This document shows, one piece after another, positions 1 to 14,261 of a DNA stretch of 64,000 nt (within the stretch, counting starts at the first letter, position 1; every line of letters starts with the position of its first letter). This DNA is from Cellulomonas sp. WB94 (GTDB lineage Bacteria; Actinomycetota; Actinomycetes; Actinomycetales; Cellulomonadaceae): the NCBI RefSeq assembly GCF_003115775.1, contig NZ_QEES01000005.1, forward strand, positions 1 through 64,000, given 5' to 3'. The notes beneath the pieces were generated by a model. That model saw only the letters and a program-made list of their open reading frames with translations. It did not search any database and was not told where the DNA came from. The position numbers and the translations under genes were made by a program.

Positions 1-57
1 GCGTGGCGCACGCGGACGCATGGCCGTGCAACGTGCTGCGTGCTCAGGCGCTAGCCG

Positions 58-1203
<1,146 letters not shown>

Positions 1204-1309
1204 CTACACGGATGCCGCAGGTGTCGACGGGACCATGGTCCGCTCGCAGCGGGCTCCCGAGGCATGCACGGAACCACCCTCATCGGGTCCCGACCTGCAC
1301 GTCGAGTCG

Positions 1310-2290
1310 TCAGAGATCGAGGTACTCGGGCGACAGTCCGGCCTCGGTGTCCGGGATCCCCAGCTCGGCAGCGCGCTTGTCGGCGGTTGCGAGCAGGCGC
1401 CGGATGCGCCCCGCCACCGCGTCCTTCGTGAGGACCGGGTCGGCGAGCTTGCCCAGCTCCTCGAGCGACGACTCCTTGTGGGCCAGGCGCAGCTCGCCGG
1501 CCTCGCGGAGGTGCTCCGGAAGGTCCGCGCCGAGGATCTCGAACGCACGCTCGACGCGTGCTCCGGCGGCCACCGCAGCGCGCGCGGAGCGACGGAGGTT
1601 CGCGTCGTCGAAGTTCGCCAGCCGGTTCGCGGTGCCGCGCACCTCGCGCCTGACGCGGCGCTCCTCCCACAGCAGCATCGTGTCGTGAGCTCCGAGGCGA
1701 GCGAGCATCGCGCTGATCGCATCGCCGTCCCGGATCACGACCCGGTCGACGCCGCGGACCTCGCGCGCCTTCGCCGCGATGCCCAGCCTGCGTGCTGCGC
1801 CGACGAGCGCGAGCGCGGCCTCCGGGCCGGGGCACGTGATCTCCATCGACGACGACCGACCAGGTTCCGTGAGCGAGCCGTGCGCCAGGAAGGCGCCGCG
1901 CCACGCTGCCTCCGCCTCGCCGATCCCGGCCGAGACGACCTGGGGCGGCAGGCCCCTGACGGGCCGACCCCTGTTGTCCAGCAGGCCGGTCTGCCGCGCG
2001 AGGGACTCGCCCTCCTTGACCACCCGGACCACGTACCGGCTGCCCCGACGCAAGCCGCCGGCCGAGACCACGATGACCTCGCTCGTGTGCCCGTAGACCT
2101 CAGCGATCGCCTGGCGCAGCCGTCGGGCAGCGATGCCCGTGTCCAGCTCGGCCTCGACGACGATCCGCCCCGAGATGATGTGGAGTCCGCCAGCGAACCG
2201 GAGCGTCGCGGAGACCTCGGCCTTGCGGCATGACGTCTTGTCGACCTTGAGCCTCGCGAGCTCGTCCTTCACCTGTGCCGTCAACGCCAT
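1310..2290 (-). CDS. whiA: WhiA sporulation/cell-division regulator
   Basis: WhiA is a DNA-binding protein found throughout Gram-positive bacteria; in Streptomyces it activates sporulation and cell-division genes together with WhiB. The 326-residue length and the start [14 protein letters not shown] are typical. The N-terminal two thirds correspond to the LAGLIDADG-like domain (family knowledge), and the C-terminal part around [19 protein letters not shown] is the helix-turn-helix. It lies 19 bp downstream of yvcK and probably belongs to the uvrC-rapZ-yvcK-whiA transcription unit, an arrangement conserved in actinobacteria and Firmicutes. It is a host gene and is unrelated to the phage WhiB-like gene at 63204. 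Confidence 0.96.
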   Translation of the reverse strand: MALTAQVKDELARLKVDKTSCRKAEVSATLRFAGGLHIISGRIVVEAELDTGIAARRLRQAIAEVYGHTSEVIVVSAGGLRRGSRYVVRVVKEGESLARQTGLLDNRGRPVRGLPPQVVSAGIGEAEAAWRGAFLAHGSLTEPGRSSSMEITCPGPEAALALVGAARRLGIAAKAREVRGVDRVVIRDGDAISAMLARLGAHDTMLLWEERRVRREVRGTANRLANFDDANLRRSARAAVAAGARVERAFEILGADLPEHLREAGELRLAHKESSLEELGKLADPVLTKDAVAGRIRRLLATADKRAAELGIPDTEAGLSPEYLDL

Positions 2291-2309
2291 GGCGTCATCC
2301 TGCCATCAC

Positions 2310-3290
2310 CTACCGGTCGCTGGTGCGGGTCCCGACATCCCCGAAGGTCCCTTCGACCACGTCGCGCAGCGCCGCAGCCAGGCGCAGCGGGTCATGACGC
2401 GGCGACCCGTCGCTCACGCCGACCTGCCGGAGCAGCAGCCGCGCACCGAGCTCGTCGGCCCGGGCGACGAGCTCCGCGACGTCCCCGACCGCCGACGGGT
2501 CCGCCACCACGGCGTCGATCCTCAGGTCCGGCGCGTGCCGGTGCAGGACGTCGAGGTGCTGCTCGACCGGCATCCCGGCGGTCTCGCCGGTGCCCGCTGA
2601 CAGGTTGAGCACGACGATCCGTCGGGCCGGCGTTCGGTGCAGGGCGTCCGAGAGCCCGGGCACGAGCAGGTGCGGCAGCACCGACGTGAACCACGAGCCC
2701 GGTCCGAGCACGACCCAGTCGGCCGCATCGATCGCCGCGACGGCCTCGGGGCACGCGGGGGGCGAGTCGGGGACGAGGCGCAGCCGGGTGATCCGCCCGG
2801 TCGTCACGGCGACCGAGCTCTGCCCGCGCACGACGCGGTGGCCGCCGTACGCGTCGTCCACGTCAGCCTCGATGGCGAGCGGGACGGCCGCCATCGGGAG
2901 CACGCGCCCGCGCGCACCGAGCAGCTTGCCCACCCAGTCGAGGCCCTCGACCGTGTCACCCAGCAGCTCCCAGAGCGCGACGATCAGCAGGTTGCCCACC
3001 GCGTGCTGGTCGAGGTCCCCCGACGACGCGAAGCGGTGCTGCATCACGTCGCGCCACAGGCGCCCCCACTCGGAGTCGTCGCACAGCGCGGCCAGCGCCA
3101 TGCGCAGGTCACCGGGCGGCAGGACGCCGAGCTCGTCACGCAGCCGCCCCGACGACCCTCCGTCGTCGGCCACCGTGACGACGGCGGTCAGCTGGTCCGA
3201 CATCAGCCGCAGGGACGACAGCGTCGCCGAGAGCCCGTGACCACCGCCGAGTGCGACGAATGCCGGATCCGGCTGGTGCCCGGCCCTCAT
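2310..3290 (-). CDS. yvcK: Gluconeogenesis factor YvcK/CofD-like protein
   Basis: This 326-residue protein belongs to the YvcK/CofD-like family, which binds UDP-sugars and affects carbon flux and cell-wall synthesis in Bacillus and mycobacteria (CuvA). The N-terminal nucleotide-binding loop ALGGGHGLSATL and the downstream DDGGSSGRLR segment are family signatures. The ATG at 3290 overlaps the rapZ stop codon (ATGA), so the two are translationally coupled. Its place between rapZ and whiA is the conserved order and supports the call. The precise biochemical activity of this family is still unsettled, so the name describes a pathway role rather than an enzyme reaction. Confidence 0.95.
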   Translation of the reverse strand: MRAGHQPDPAFVALGGGHGLSATLSSLRLMSDQLTAVVTVADDGGSSGRLRDELGVLPPGDLRMALAALCDDSEWGRLWRDVMQHRFASSGDLDQHAVGNLLIVALWELLGDTVEGLDWVGKLLGARGRVLPMAAVPLAIEADVDDAYGGHRVVRGQSSVAVTTGRITRLRLVPDSPPACPEAVAAIDAADWVVLGPGSWFTSVLPHLLVPGLSDALHRTPARRIVVLNLSAGTGETAGMPVEQHLDVLHRHAPDLRIDAVVADPSAVGDVAELVARADELGARLLLRQVGVSDGSPRHDPLRLAAALRDVVEGTFGDVGTRTSDR

Positions 3291-4228
3291 TCCTTGCCGA
3301 GGTCGCGGGCGCCGACGGTCACCCGGTGACCCTGGTCCCGCAGCCGGGCCGCGATCGCCTCGCTGATGGCGACCGAACGGTGCTTCCCGCCTGTACAGCC
3401 GACGGCGATCGTGACGTACCGCTTCTCCTCGTGCAGGTAGCCGTTGAGCACCGGCTCGAGCGCCGACACGTAACGGTCGACGAACTCGAGGGCGCCGGGC
3501 AGGCCGAGGACGTAGTCGCGCACGGCGGCGTCACGCCCTGACAGATGGCGCAGCTCGCTGATCCAGTACGGGTTCGTCAGGAACCTGACGTCGACGACAT
3601 GGTCCGCATCGAGCGGGATGCCGTACTTGAACCCGAACGACACGATGTTGACCCGCAGCGGGTCGTCGCCCGTCGCCGTGACCACGGCCCGGACCTGCCG
3701 CCCCAGGTCGTGGACGTTGAGCTCGGAGGTGTCGATGAGGATGTCGGCGCGCTTGCGGACGTCGGCGAGCAGCGCGCGCTCGGCGGCGATCCCGTCGAGG
3801 ACGCGCCCGTCGCCCTGCAACGGGTGCGGACGACGCACCGTCTCGAACCGCCGGACCAGGACCTCGTCCGACGCGTCGAGGAACAGGATGCGGTAGTCGA
3901 TCCCCGACTCGCGCAGACCCGACAGCACCTGCGCGAGGTCGGAGAAGAACTCCCGCGTGCGGACGTCGACGACGGCCGCCAGGCGCTGACCGTCGCCCGC
4001 AGCGCCGTGACGCATCATGCCGATGAGGTGCGTGAGCATCTGCGCGGGGAGGTTGTCGACGACGTACCAGTCGAGGTCCTCAAGCACGGCCGCAGCGCGC
4101 GAGCGGCCCGCTCCGGACATGCCCGTGATGATCAGGACCTGCGGCGCCGGAAGCCGGGGCGCCTCGGTCGCCGCCTCCAGGGCAGGTATGCCGGACGGGA
4201 CGGTGATCGGCGAAACCTCGTCGCTCAT
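3287..4228 (-). CDS. rapZ: RNase adapter protein RapZ (P-loop nucleotide-binding)
   Basis: The 313-residue product is the RapZ/YvcJ family P-loop protein. The Walker A motif GMSGAGRS lies near residue 40, and [11 protein letters not shown] follows, as in the family. In Escherichia coli RapZ guides RNase E to the GlmZ small RNA; in Gram-positive relatives the role is less clear and linked to nucleotide signalling. A short N-terminal extension of about 30 residues precedes the P-loop domain. The start overlaps the end of uvrC by four bases and the stop overlaps the yvcK start, so this is a tightly coupled operon. Confidence 0.95.
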   Translation of the reverse strand: MSDEVSPITVPSGIPALEAATEAPRLPAPQVLIITGMSGAGRSRAAAVLEDLDWYVVDNLPAQMLTHLIGMMRHGAAGDGQRLAAVVDVRTREFFSDLAQVLSGLRESGIDYRILFLDASDEVLVRRFETVRRPHPLQGDGRVLDGIAAERALLADVRKRADILIDTSELNVHDLGRQVRAVVTATGDDPLRVNIVSFGFKYGIPLDADHVVDVRFLTNPYWISELRHLSGRDAAVRDYVLGLPGALEFVDRYVSALEPVLNGYLHEEKRYVTIAVGCTGGKHRSVAISEAIAARLRDQGHRVTVGARDLGKE

Positions 4229-6300
4229 GACCCCAGCATGCCAGTGTTCACGCCCACGCCCTCGGCGGCGGATGCCTCGTCGTCGGCACCGCCCGGCGCA
4301 GCGTCAGGTCGGGCGTCGGTCCGTAGCGCCGCCACGACCGTCGCAGCGGTCCGCGCGCCCATGCCCTGGACCGACGCGATCTCCTCGACCGACGCCAGGC
4401 GCAGCCGCTTGAGCGACCCGAAGTGCTTGAGCAGCGCGGCCGACCGCGCCGGCCCGAGCCCCGGCACCGCATCGAGGGCCGAGACCGTCATGCCCTTGCT
4501 GCGCCGCTTGCGGTGCGAGCTGATCGCGAACCGGTGGGCCTCGTCCCGCAGTCGCTGCAGCAGGTACAGCCCCTCCGAGCTGCGTTCGAGGATCACCGGG
4601 TAGTCCTCCCCCGGCAACCAGACCTCCTCGAGACGCTTCGCGAGCCCGCACAGGGCGACGTCGTCGATGCCGAGCTCCGCGAGGGCCGCCGCCGCCGCGG
4701 CCACCTGGGGCTGGCCGCCGTCCACCACGACGAGGTTCGGTGGGTAGGCGAACCTCGTCGGACGTCCGGTGCTCGGGTCGACCGGACCGGAGCGCAAGGG
4801 CGCGTCGTCGTCCGACCCGCCCTCGTCCAGATCGAGCTCGACGTCCCCCGAGGTCGCCCGCTCGGCGAGGTACCGGCGGAACCTGCGCGTGATGACCTCG
4901 TGCATCGCCTCGGTGTCGTCGCGTGCACCCTCGCCCTCGGCACCCCTGATGCTGAAGTGCCGGTACTCGCTCTTGCGGGCGAGGCCGTCCTCGAACACGA
5001 CCATCGATGCCGACTGGAACGTCCCCTGGTTGTGCGACACGTCGTAGCACTCGATCCGCAGCGGTGCGCTCGGCAGGTCGAGAGCCTCCTGGATCTCGCG
5101 CAGCGCCTGGCTCCTCGTGGTCAGGTCACCGGCCCGGCGGGTGCGATGCAGCGCGAGGGCGTGCTCGGCGTTGCGCCGCACCGTCTCGGCGAGCTCACGC
5201 TTCTCGCCACGCTGCGGCACGCGGATGTCGACGCGAGCGCCCCGCAGCCCGGTCAGCCAGGCCTGCACCTGGTCGACGTCGGTCGGCAGCACAGGGACGA
5301 GGACCTCGCGCGGGACCGCGCGGGCATCGCCGGTGACGCCGCGCTGCGTGGTGTCGGCCGACTGCTCGGCGCCGTAGACCTGCTCGAGCAGGCGCTCGAC
5401 GAGGTCGGCATCCGTGGCGTCCTCGACCTTCTCGACGACCCAGCCGCGCTGTCCCCGGATCCGCCCGTCCCGGACGTGGAACACCTGCACGGCGGCCTCG
5501 AGCTCATCGCCGACGAGCGCGAAGATGTCGGCGTCCGTTCCGTCCGCGAGCACCACCGCGTTCCGCTCCATCGCCCGTTCGAGCGCCGCGATGTCGTCGC
5601 GCAGCCGACCCGCCTGCTCGAAGTCGAGCTCGGCGGCGGCATCCCGCATGCGCTGGGTCAGGCGGCGCGTGAACTTCGCGGCGTCCCCCGCCATGAAGTC
5701 GCAGAAGTCCTGCGCCAGTGCGCGGTGGTCCTCGGGGGTGATGCGCCCGACGCACGGAGCGGAGCACTTGTCGATGTAGCCGAGCAGGCACGGGCGGCCC
5801 TGCTGGTGCGCCCGCTTGAACACGCCCGTCGAGCACGTCCGGACCGGGAAGACCCGGAGCAGGAGGTCGACGGTCTCGCGGATCGCCCAGGCGTGCGCGT
5901 ACGGGCCGAAGTACCGGGTGCCGGGACGCTTGGCGCCGCGCATGACCTGAACCCGTGGGAACTCGTCGGCGAGCGTGACCGCAAGGTAGGGGTAGGACTT
6001 GTCGTCGCGGTACTTGATGTTGAACCGCGGGTCGAACTCCTTGATCCAGGAGTACTCGAGCGCGAGCGCCTCGACCTCGGTGCTGACGACCGTCCACTGC
6101 ACCGAAGCCGCCGTGGTGACCATCGTCTGCGTCCGGGGGTGCAGGTTGGCGACGTCCTGGAAGTAGTTCGCGAGACGCGAGCGCAGGCTCTTCGCCTTGC
6201 CGACGTAGATGACGCGGCCGTGCTCGTCCCGGAAGCGGTAGACGCCCGGAGAGTCGGGGATCTCACCGGGTGCGGGGCGATAGGTCGCAGGATCGGCCAT
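4225..6300 (-). CDS. uvrC: UvrABC excinuclease subunit C
   Basis: UvrC makes both incisions in nucleotide excision repair after UvrA and UvrB have located the lesion. The 691-residue protein has an N-terminal GIY-YIG nuclease domain (SPGVYRF, then [14 protein letters not shown]), a cysteine-containing region, a UVR UvrB-binding segment near [16 protein letters not shown], a middle RNase H-like nuclease domain and C-terminal helix-hairpin-helix motifs ([19 protein letters not shown]). The ATG at 6300 gives MADPATYRP, which fits homologues; the ATG at 6339 would add 13 residues. It is the first gene of the run into rapZ. The acidic insert [10 protein letters not shown] in the middle is lineage-specific. 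Confidence 0.96.
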   Translation of the reverse strand: MADPATYRPAPGEIPDSPGVYRFRDEHGRVIYVGKAKSLRSRLANYFQDVANLHPRTQTMVTTAASVQWTVVSTEVEALALEYSWIKEFDPRFNIKYRDDKSYPYLAVTLADEFPRVQVMRGAKRPGTRYFGPYAHAWAIRETVDLLLRVFPVRTCSTGVFKRAHQQGRPCLLGYIDKCSAPCVGRITPEDHRALAQDFCDFMAGDAAKFTRRLTQRMRDAAAELDFEQAGRLRDDIAALERAMERNAVVLADGTDADIFALVGDELEAAVQVFHVRDGRIRGQRGWVVEKVEDATDADLVERLLEQVYGAEQSADTTQRGVTGDARAVPREVLVPVLPTDVDQVQAWLTGLRGARVDIRVPQRGEKRELAETVRRNAEHALALHRTRRAGDLTTRSQALREIQEALDLPSAPLRIECYDVSHNQGTFQSASMVVFEDGLARKSEYRHFSIRGAEGEGARDDTEAMHEVITRRFRRYLAERATSGDVELDLDEGGSDDDAPLRSGPVDPSTGRPTRFAYPPNLVVVDGGQPQVAAAAAALAELGIDDVALCGLAKRLEEVWLPGEDYPVILERSSEGLYLLQRLRDEAHRFAISSHRKRRSKGMTVSALDAVPGLGPARSAALLKHFGSLKRLRLASVEEIASVQGMGARTAATVVAALRTDARPDAAPGGADDEASAAEGVGVNTGMLGS

Positions 6301-6399
6301 GGTTACGAGGGTAGTTCGCGCCACCGACGCCACGCGCACCGCCGGTCATGGCGCTGCCGGGTCAGGGCACCGCAGACCGTTGATCAGGGCATCGCGGGG

Positions 6400-9261
<2,862 letters not shown>

Positions 9262-9354
9262 CGGGACAGTTTACGGTGCGCGACTGACATCCGTACACCT
9301 GTTCGAAGGCTCTGTCGACGTGTCGTGCGCCACTGCACCCCCGATGATGGACGC

Positions 9355-11187
9355 GTGGCCAACGACGAGACCGTCCCGATCGGTGAGTACGCGGTGCTGG
9401 GTGACGGCCGCACCGCGGCGCTCGTCTCCCGACGCGGCTCCGTGGACTGGCTGTGCCTCCCCCGGTTCGACTCGGCCGCGTGCTTCGCCTCGCTGCTGGG
9501 GACGGCGAAGAACGGTCGTTGGCTGCTGACCGTGCCGGACGCGACCCGCGTGGAGCGCAGCTACCTCGACGACTCCTTCGTCCTGCGGACCGTCTACACC
9601 ACCCCCGGCGGCACGGCGGTCGTCGAGGACGCCATGCCGCTCGCCGACGGGCGCGCCGACCTGGTGCGCCGCATCACCTGCACCGAGGGCACAGTTGCCG
9701 TCGAGCACGAGTGGGTCGTGCGGTTCGGGTACGGCGCGATCGTCCCGTGGCTGCACCGCGTCGTCGACGCTGACGGGCGCGAGGCCCTCCGCGCGATCGC
9801 CGGACCCGACTCCCTCGTCCTGCGCGGCGACCGGTTGCCGCACGCCGCCGGCCACCGGCACCACGACGAGTTCGAGCTGCACGCGGGCGAGAGCGTCGAG
9901 CTCGTGTGCACCTGGGTCAGCTCCTGGGAGCCGACCCCCGCGCCGCTGCCCATCCGGGACCGGCTCGCGGAGACCGCGACGGCATGGAGCGCATGGGCTG
10001 ACGGTTGCCCGTACACGGGCTCGTATCGGGACAAGGTCGTGCGGTCGCTGCTCGTGCTCAGCGTGCTCACGAGCTCGGAGACAGGCGGCATCGTCGCCGC
10101 GGCCACGACGTCGCTGCCCGAGGACTTCGGTGGTGAACGGAACTGGGACTACCGCTACTGCTGGCTGCGCGATGCCGCACTGACCATCCACGCGCTCCTC
10201 GAGCACGGGTTCCGCGACGAGTCCACCGCGTGGCGCGACTGGCTGCTGCGCGCCGTCGCGGGTGACCCGCGGGACCTGCAGATCATGTACGGGGTCGACG
10301 GTCGCCGCGACCTGCCCGAGCGCACGCTCGACCACCTGCCCGGCTACGCCGGTTCGCTTCCGGTGCGGCTCGGCAACGCCGCCGTCGGTCAGGTGCAGAA
10401 CGACGTCCTGGGCGAGGTCATGTGCGCCCTGCACGCTGCACGACGGGCCGGCCTGGCGGAGTCCGACGACTCGTGGTCGCTCCAGCGACGCCTGGTCAAC
10501 CACCTCGCGCGCCACTGGCGGACTCCCGATCGGGGGATCTGGGAGGTGCGGGGAGCCCCCCGCCACTTCACGCACTCGAAGATCATGGCGTGGGCCGCGC
10601 TCGACCGCGCGGTGCTCGGCATCGAGGAGCACGGCCTGGACGGGCCGATCGACCTGTGGCGCTCGGAGCGCGACGCGATCCGGGCCGACGTTCTGGCGCA
10701 CGGCTGGGACCCGGAGCAGCGCACGTTCGTCCAGTCCTACGGTGCCAAGCACACCGATGCCGCGCTGCTCCAGCTCGTCCAGGTCGGGTTCCTGCCGCCC
10801 GGCGACGACCGGGTCACGGGCACGATCGCGGCGATCCGGCGCGAGCTCGAGGTCGCCCCGGGGCTCGTGCACCGTTACCTGCCCGAGCGGACCGACGACG
10901 GGGTGGCCGGAACCGAGCACCCCTTCCTCGCGTGCTCGTTCTGGCTCGCCGACGCGCTCAGCCGCCGGGACGAGCTCGAGGAGGCGACCGCCGTCCTCGA
11001 CGTCCTCACCGGGCTCACGAACGATGTCGGCCTGCTCGCGGAGCAGTACGATCCGCGCACCGGCCAGATGGCGGGCAACTTTCCTCAGGCGCTCAGCCAT
11101 CTCGCCCTCGTCCGCGCGGTCCACAGCCACGACGAGGCGGTCGCCCGCAGGCTCTGCGCACAGGCCAGCACGCTCGGGAGGTCATGA
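9355..11187 (+). CDS. Glycoside hydrolase family 15 protein (glucoamylase/trehalase-like)
   Basis: This 610-residue protein is a cytoplasmic GH15-type hydrolase with no signal peptide. The N-terminal domain (IGEYAVLGDGRTAALVSRRG) is followed by the alpha/alpha barrel, where NWDYRYCWLRDA and DRGIWEVRG, carrying the catalytic glutamate, can be read; the C-terminal FPQALSHLAL motif is also typical. In actinobacteria such proteins include trehalases and glucan or dextran hydrolases, and the sequence alone does not settle the substrate. The GTG at 9355 is chosen because it gives MANDETVPIGEY, the usual start; upstream the frame runs antisense to uvrA. It overlaps the next gene by four bases. Confidence 0.88.
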   Translation: MANDETVPIGEYAVLGDGRTAALVSRRGSVDWLCLPRFDSAACFASLLGTAKNGRWLLTVPDATRVERSYLDDSFVLRTVYTTPGGTAVVEDAMPLADGRADLVRRITCTEGTVAVEHEWVVRFGYGAIVPWLHRVVDADGREALRAIAGPDSLVLRGDRLPHAAGHRHHDEFELHAGESVELVCTWVSSWEPTPAPLPIRDRLAETATAWSAWADGCPYTGSYRDKVVRSLLVLSVLTSSETGGIVAAATTSLPEDFGGERNWDYRYCWLRDAALTIHALLEHGFRDESTAWRDWLLRAVAGDPRDLQIMYGVDGRRDLPERTLDHLPGYAGSLPVRLGNAAVGQVQNDVLGEVMCALHAARRAGLAESDDSWSLQRRLVNHLARHWRTPDRGIWEVRGAPRHFTHSKIMAWAALDRAVLGIEEHGLDGPIDLWRSERDAIRADVLAHGWDPEQRTFVQSYGAKHTDAALLQLVQVGFLPPGDDRVTGTIAAIRRELEVAPGLVHRYLPERTDDGVAGTEHPFLACSFWLADALSRRDELEEATAVLDVLTGLTNDVGLLAEQYDPRTGQMAGNFPQALSHLALVRAVHSHDEAVARRLCAQASTLGRS

Positions 11188-11891
11188 TGACGGACACCGA
11201 CCACGTCGCCCCCGGCGGTCCGACCGTTGCACGCACGCTCGACGAGATCGTCATCCGGACGGTCGCGGTGGGCCCGATGGACAACAACGCCTACCTGCTG
11301 AGCTGCCGCCGCAGCGGTGCGCAGCTCCTCGTCGATGCCGCCGACGACCCCGACCGGCTGATCGCGCTCGTCCGGGAGGGGTCCGGCTCGGCGCGACTCG
11401 ACCTGGTCGTCACGACGCACCGGCATGCCGACCACCTGCAGGCGCTGCGCTCCGTCGTCGCCGTGACCGGTGCCCCCGTCGCCGCGGGGGCGGACGACGC
11501 CGACGCCATCGCCCAGGCCACGGAGACCCCGGTGGTCCGGCGCCTGCACGACGGCGACCCGGTGACAGCAGGCCACCTCAACCTGCAGGTCGTCGCGCTC
11601 CGGGGTCACACGCCGGGATCGATCGCGCTGGCGTATCGCGAGCCGGAGCACGTGAGCGCCCCCGGGGCGGTCCCCGGGCGCGTCCACCTGTTCACGGGCG
11701 ACTCGCTGTTCCCGGGCGGCCCTGGCCGGACGACGAGCACGGCGACCTTCACCACCCTGATGGACGATCTCGAGGCCCGAGTGTTCGCGCGGTTCGACGA
11801 CCAGACGCTCGTCTACCCCGGTCACGGCGATCTGACAACCCTCGGCGCGGAGCGCCCGCACGTCCCGGAGTGGCGCGCGCGCGGCTGGTGA
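11184..11891 (+). CDS. Metallo-beta-lactamase-fold hydrolase
   Basis: The 235-residue product has the glyoxalase II-like MBL fold. The metal-binding motif HRHADH is present (THRHADHLQAL), a further histidine lies in LRGHTPGS, the metal-bridging aspartate in FTGDSLF, and the last histidine in YPGHGDLTT. Such enzymes hydrolyse thioesters or related bonds, and the substrate here is unknown. The gene starts inside the end of the GH15 gene after GGGAGGTC, so the two are translationally coupled. A second ATG at 11187 is an equally possible start. The C-terminal end is followed by a short direct repeat of CTGGTGACTGC-like units and no clear terminator. Confidence 0.85.
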   Translation: MMTDTDHVAPGGPTVARTLDEIVIRTVAVGPMDNNAYLLSCRRSGAQLLVDAADDPDRLIALVREGSGSARLDLVVTTHRHADHLQALRSVVAVTGAPVAAGADDADAIAQATETPVVRRLHDGDPVTAGHLNLQVVALRGHTPGSIALAYREPEHVSAPGAVPGRVHLFTGDSLFPGGPGRTTSTATFTTLMDDLEARVFARFDDQTLVYPGHGDLTTLGAERPHVPEWRARGW

Positions 11892-11930
11892 CTGCGCCGC
11901 TGGTGACTGCCCGGCTGGCGACTGCGCAGC

Positions 11931-13094
11931 TCAGTCGCGCTGCACCGGGCCGAGCCAGGCGTTCGCGACGGTCGCGTGCGCCGACTCCCCGTCGGAGGGG
12001 TGGAAGATCCCCGCGAGCACGTCGCGGTAGAGCCTGCCGAGCTCGTTGCCGGCGAAGTACGACGATCCCCCACCGACCCGCAGCGCCTGGTCGACCACGA
12101 ACCGGGCGCTCTCGGTCGCCCGCACCTTGAGCCCCACCAGCCGCGGGAACCACTGGGTCCCGTGGTCGGCGAGCTCGTCGACGTCCCGCGCGAGCCTCGT
12201 GACCTGAGGCAGCATCGCATCCTGCGCGATGGCTGCCTCGGCGACCTTCCAGCGGATGTCGGGATCCTGGGCGTACGACTTGCCGCCGTTCTTCATCGAC
12301 GTCCGCCGGTGCGCCGCGGCGACGGCAAGCTCGAGGGCCCGCTGCCCGATCCCCGTGTACACGGCGGCGAGCAGGATCTCGAAGGTCGCGAACAGCGCGA
12401 AGATGAACGGGTCGGGGCTCGGGCCGACGGGTAGCCGCCGGTAGACGCGGTCCGCCCGCGCGGGCGCAGCGGTGAACCGGGTCGTGCAGCTCTGCGTCGC
12501 ACGCATGCCGAGCGTGTCCCAGTCGTCGCCGACCTCGATCCCACCCGCGTCGCGGTCGACGACGGCGTGCACGAGCAGCGGCGCGGCGGGGTCGGTGTCG
12601 TCCCGACCGAACAGCGCGATCCGCGTCCAGACCGGGGACAGGGACGTGAAGATCTTCGTGCCCGTGAACAGGTAGCCCCCGTCGGGCTGCGGCTCGGCGC
12701 GCGTGCGGGAGTCGAACATGACGAGGTCGTTGCCGCCCTCGGAGTTGCCGAACGCGTAGACCTCGCCGTTGGCCGCGTCGTCGAGCACGAAGGCGAGCGA
12801 CTCGTCGCCGCGCGCGACGAGCGCCGCCGCGATGCCCGTCACGACGAGGTGCATGTTGACGGCGAGCGCCGTGGCGGGCGCGGCGGCGGCGAGCCGCACC
12901 TGCTCGCGCGCGACGAGCTCGAGGCTCAGGCCGAGTCCTCCGCGCGACGCCGGGACGAAGGCCTTGAGGTAGCCGGCTGCAGCGAGGTCAGCGAGGTCCT
13001 CGTGCGGGAAGGCGTTGTCGCGGTCGTAGCCGGCAGCACGACCGGCGATCCGGGCCAGCAGCTCGTCGCTCAGGGCATCGGGAGTTGTCGTCAT
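11931..13094 (-). CDS. Acyl-CoA dehydrogenase-like flavoprotein
   Basis: The 387-residue protein has the three-part acyl-CoA dehydrogenase layout: an N-terminal helical domain (FPHEDLADLAAAGYLKAFVP), a middle beta domain (GYLFTGTKIFTSLSPVW), and a C-terminal four-helix domain where FAD and a dimer partner bind (RVGGGSSYFAGNELGRLYRD). Members closest to DszC and hydroxylases oxidise varied substrates, so the true reaction could be dehydrogenation or flavin-dependent monooxygenation. It converges on the MBL gene across 39 bp and diverges from the YciI gene, with only 58 bp between starts. No partner electron-transfer gene is adjacent. Confidence 0.82.
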   Translation of the reverse strand: MTTTPDALSDELLARIAGRAAGYDRDNAFPHEDLADLAAAGYLKAFVPASRGGLGLSLELVAREQVRLAAAAPATALAVNMHLVVTGIAAALVARGDESLAFVLDDAANGEVYAFGNSEGGNDLVMFDSRTRAEPQPDGGYLFTGTKIFTSLSPVWTRIALFGRDDTDPAAPLLVHAVVDRDAGGIEVGDDWDTLGMRATQSCTTRFTAAPARADRVYRRLPVGPSPDPFIFALFATFEILLAAVYTGIGQRALELAVAAAHRRTSMKNGGKSYAQDPDIRWKVAEAAIAQDAMLPQVTRLARDVDELADHGTQWFPRLVGLKVRATESARFVVDQALRVGGGSSYFAGNELGRLYRDVLAGIFHPSDGESAHATVANAWLGPVQRD

Positions 13095-13152
13095 GGCTGC
13101 ACTCTCTCACCGGGGTGCGCCACGGGCCCACCCGATCCGGCAGGATGACGTC

Positions 13153-13443
13153 ATGTCGATCTTCGCCGTCGAGTACACGTACAACGACCTTCCCGACCTC
13201 CGCACGCAGGAGCTCGCGCGTCACCGCGCCTACCTGGGGTCGCTCGCGGAGGACGGACGCCTGCTCGGTTCGGGTCCCTACACCGACGGGTCTCCCGGCG
13301 CTCTGCTCGTCTTCCGCGTCGACGGGCGCGCGGCTCTCGACACGCTGCTCGCGGCCGACCCGTTCGCGGTCGTCGGCCTCATCGCCGAGGCCAGGGTCCG
13401 GACGTGGGACCTCGTCCTCGGCGGGTGGGCCGACGGGGTCTGA
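13153..13443 (+). CDS. YciI family protein
   Basis: This 96-residue protein has the ferredoxin-like YciI/YCII fold: FAVEYTYNDLPDLRTQELARH near the start carries the conserved His, and SGPYTDGSPGALLVFR is the second half. Family members act as small dehydrochlorinase- or isomerase-like enzymes, or have no known role. The ATG at 13153 follows a weak ribosome site (CAGGATGACGTC). It is divergent from the acyl-CoA dehydrogenase-like gene and may share a control region with it. Confidence 0.85.
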   Translation: MSIFAVEYTYNDLPDLRTQELARHRAYLGSLAEDGRLLGSGPYTDGSPGALLVFRVDGRAALDTLLAADPFAVVGLIAEARVRTWDLVLGGWADGV

Positions 13444-13476
13444 CACCGCCCATCGGCTCCGCCGGCGCCCCACCGG

Positions 13477-14211
13477 TCAGCGCGACCCCGGGAGGGCAAC
13501 CGGCTCGATGCGCTCCTCGACCGCGGTGCCGTCGACTGCCCGGATGATGTAGGCGCCCTTGCCCGCGCGCTCGGAGACGGCTCCGACGAGCTCCGTCCCG
13601 CGGTACACCAGCCCGACACCGTCGTCCGTGCAGTGCGTCGTCGGCAGGGAGCCGTCGGCGACGAGCCGGTGCACGAGCGGACGCCGCCCCGCCTCGGAGT
13701 CGTAGTGCACGCCGTTGCCGAACGGCAGCAGGCCGAGGCCGTTCGTCACGGCGCGCAGGTCGGGGCCGAACGAGTCGGTCGTGCCTCCGACGTACCAGCA
13801 GATCGAGCCGGCGCTGACACCGGCGAGGACGACGCCTGCCTCCCAGACGCGCCGGAAGATCTGGTCGAGGCCGTGCACGCGCCACACCGCCAGGAGGTTC
13901 GCGACGGAGCCTCCCCCGACCCAGACGACGTCCTGGTCGAGCAGGAACCCCTCAATGTCCTCGACGTTCGGCATCGTGAAGAGCCGCAGGTGCGCGAGGT
14001 CGAAGCCAGCGAGCCGAGCGGCCTCGTCGGCCTCGCCGCGGAAGCCCGCCTGGTCACCGCCGGCCGTGCCGAGATGACAGACCCGGGGTCGACCGGTGAC
14101 CCCCGAGAGATCGACGGCATGGCGGACGAGGGGTCCGAACTCGAGGGATGTGCGCACCCCCGCGACATGCCCTCCGGAGGTTGCCAGGATCGTGGGCGCT
14201 GTGGTCGTCAC
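13477..14211 (-). CDS. Peptidase E-like S51 serine peptidase
   Basis: The 244-residue product belongs to the S51 family with dipeptidase E and cyanophycinase. The nucleophile elbow GVSAGSICW carries the catalytic serine, and the upstream WVGGGSVANLL loop and the later histidine in PTTHCTDD are in the expected order. Family members cleave Asp-X dipeptides in the cytoplasm; the length matches peptidase E rather than the longer cyanophycinases. No signal peptide is seen. It is the last gene of a minus-strand run after the two terC genes, but a 50-bp gap leaves operon membership uncertain. Confidence 0.85.
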   Translation of the reverse strand: MTTTAPTILATSGGHVAGVRTSLEFGPLVRHAVDLSGVTGRPRVCHLGTAGGDQAGFRGEADEAARLAGFDLAHLRLFTMPNVEDIEGFLLDQDVVWVGGGSVANLLAVWRVHGLDQIFRRVWEAGVVLAGVSAGSICWYVGGTTDSFGPDLRAVTNGLGLLPFGNGVHYDSEAGRRPLVHRLVADGSLPTTHCTDDGVGLVYRGTELVGAVSERAGKGAYIIRAVDGTAVEERIEPVALPGSR

Positions 14212-14261
14212 GCGCCGAGGCTAGCGCAGGGTCGCCGCCACGCCCCGCCACGCGAGCTGCG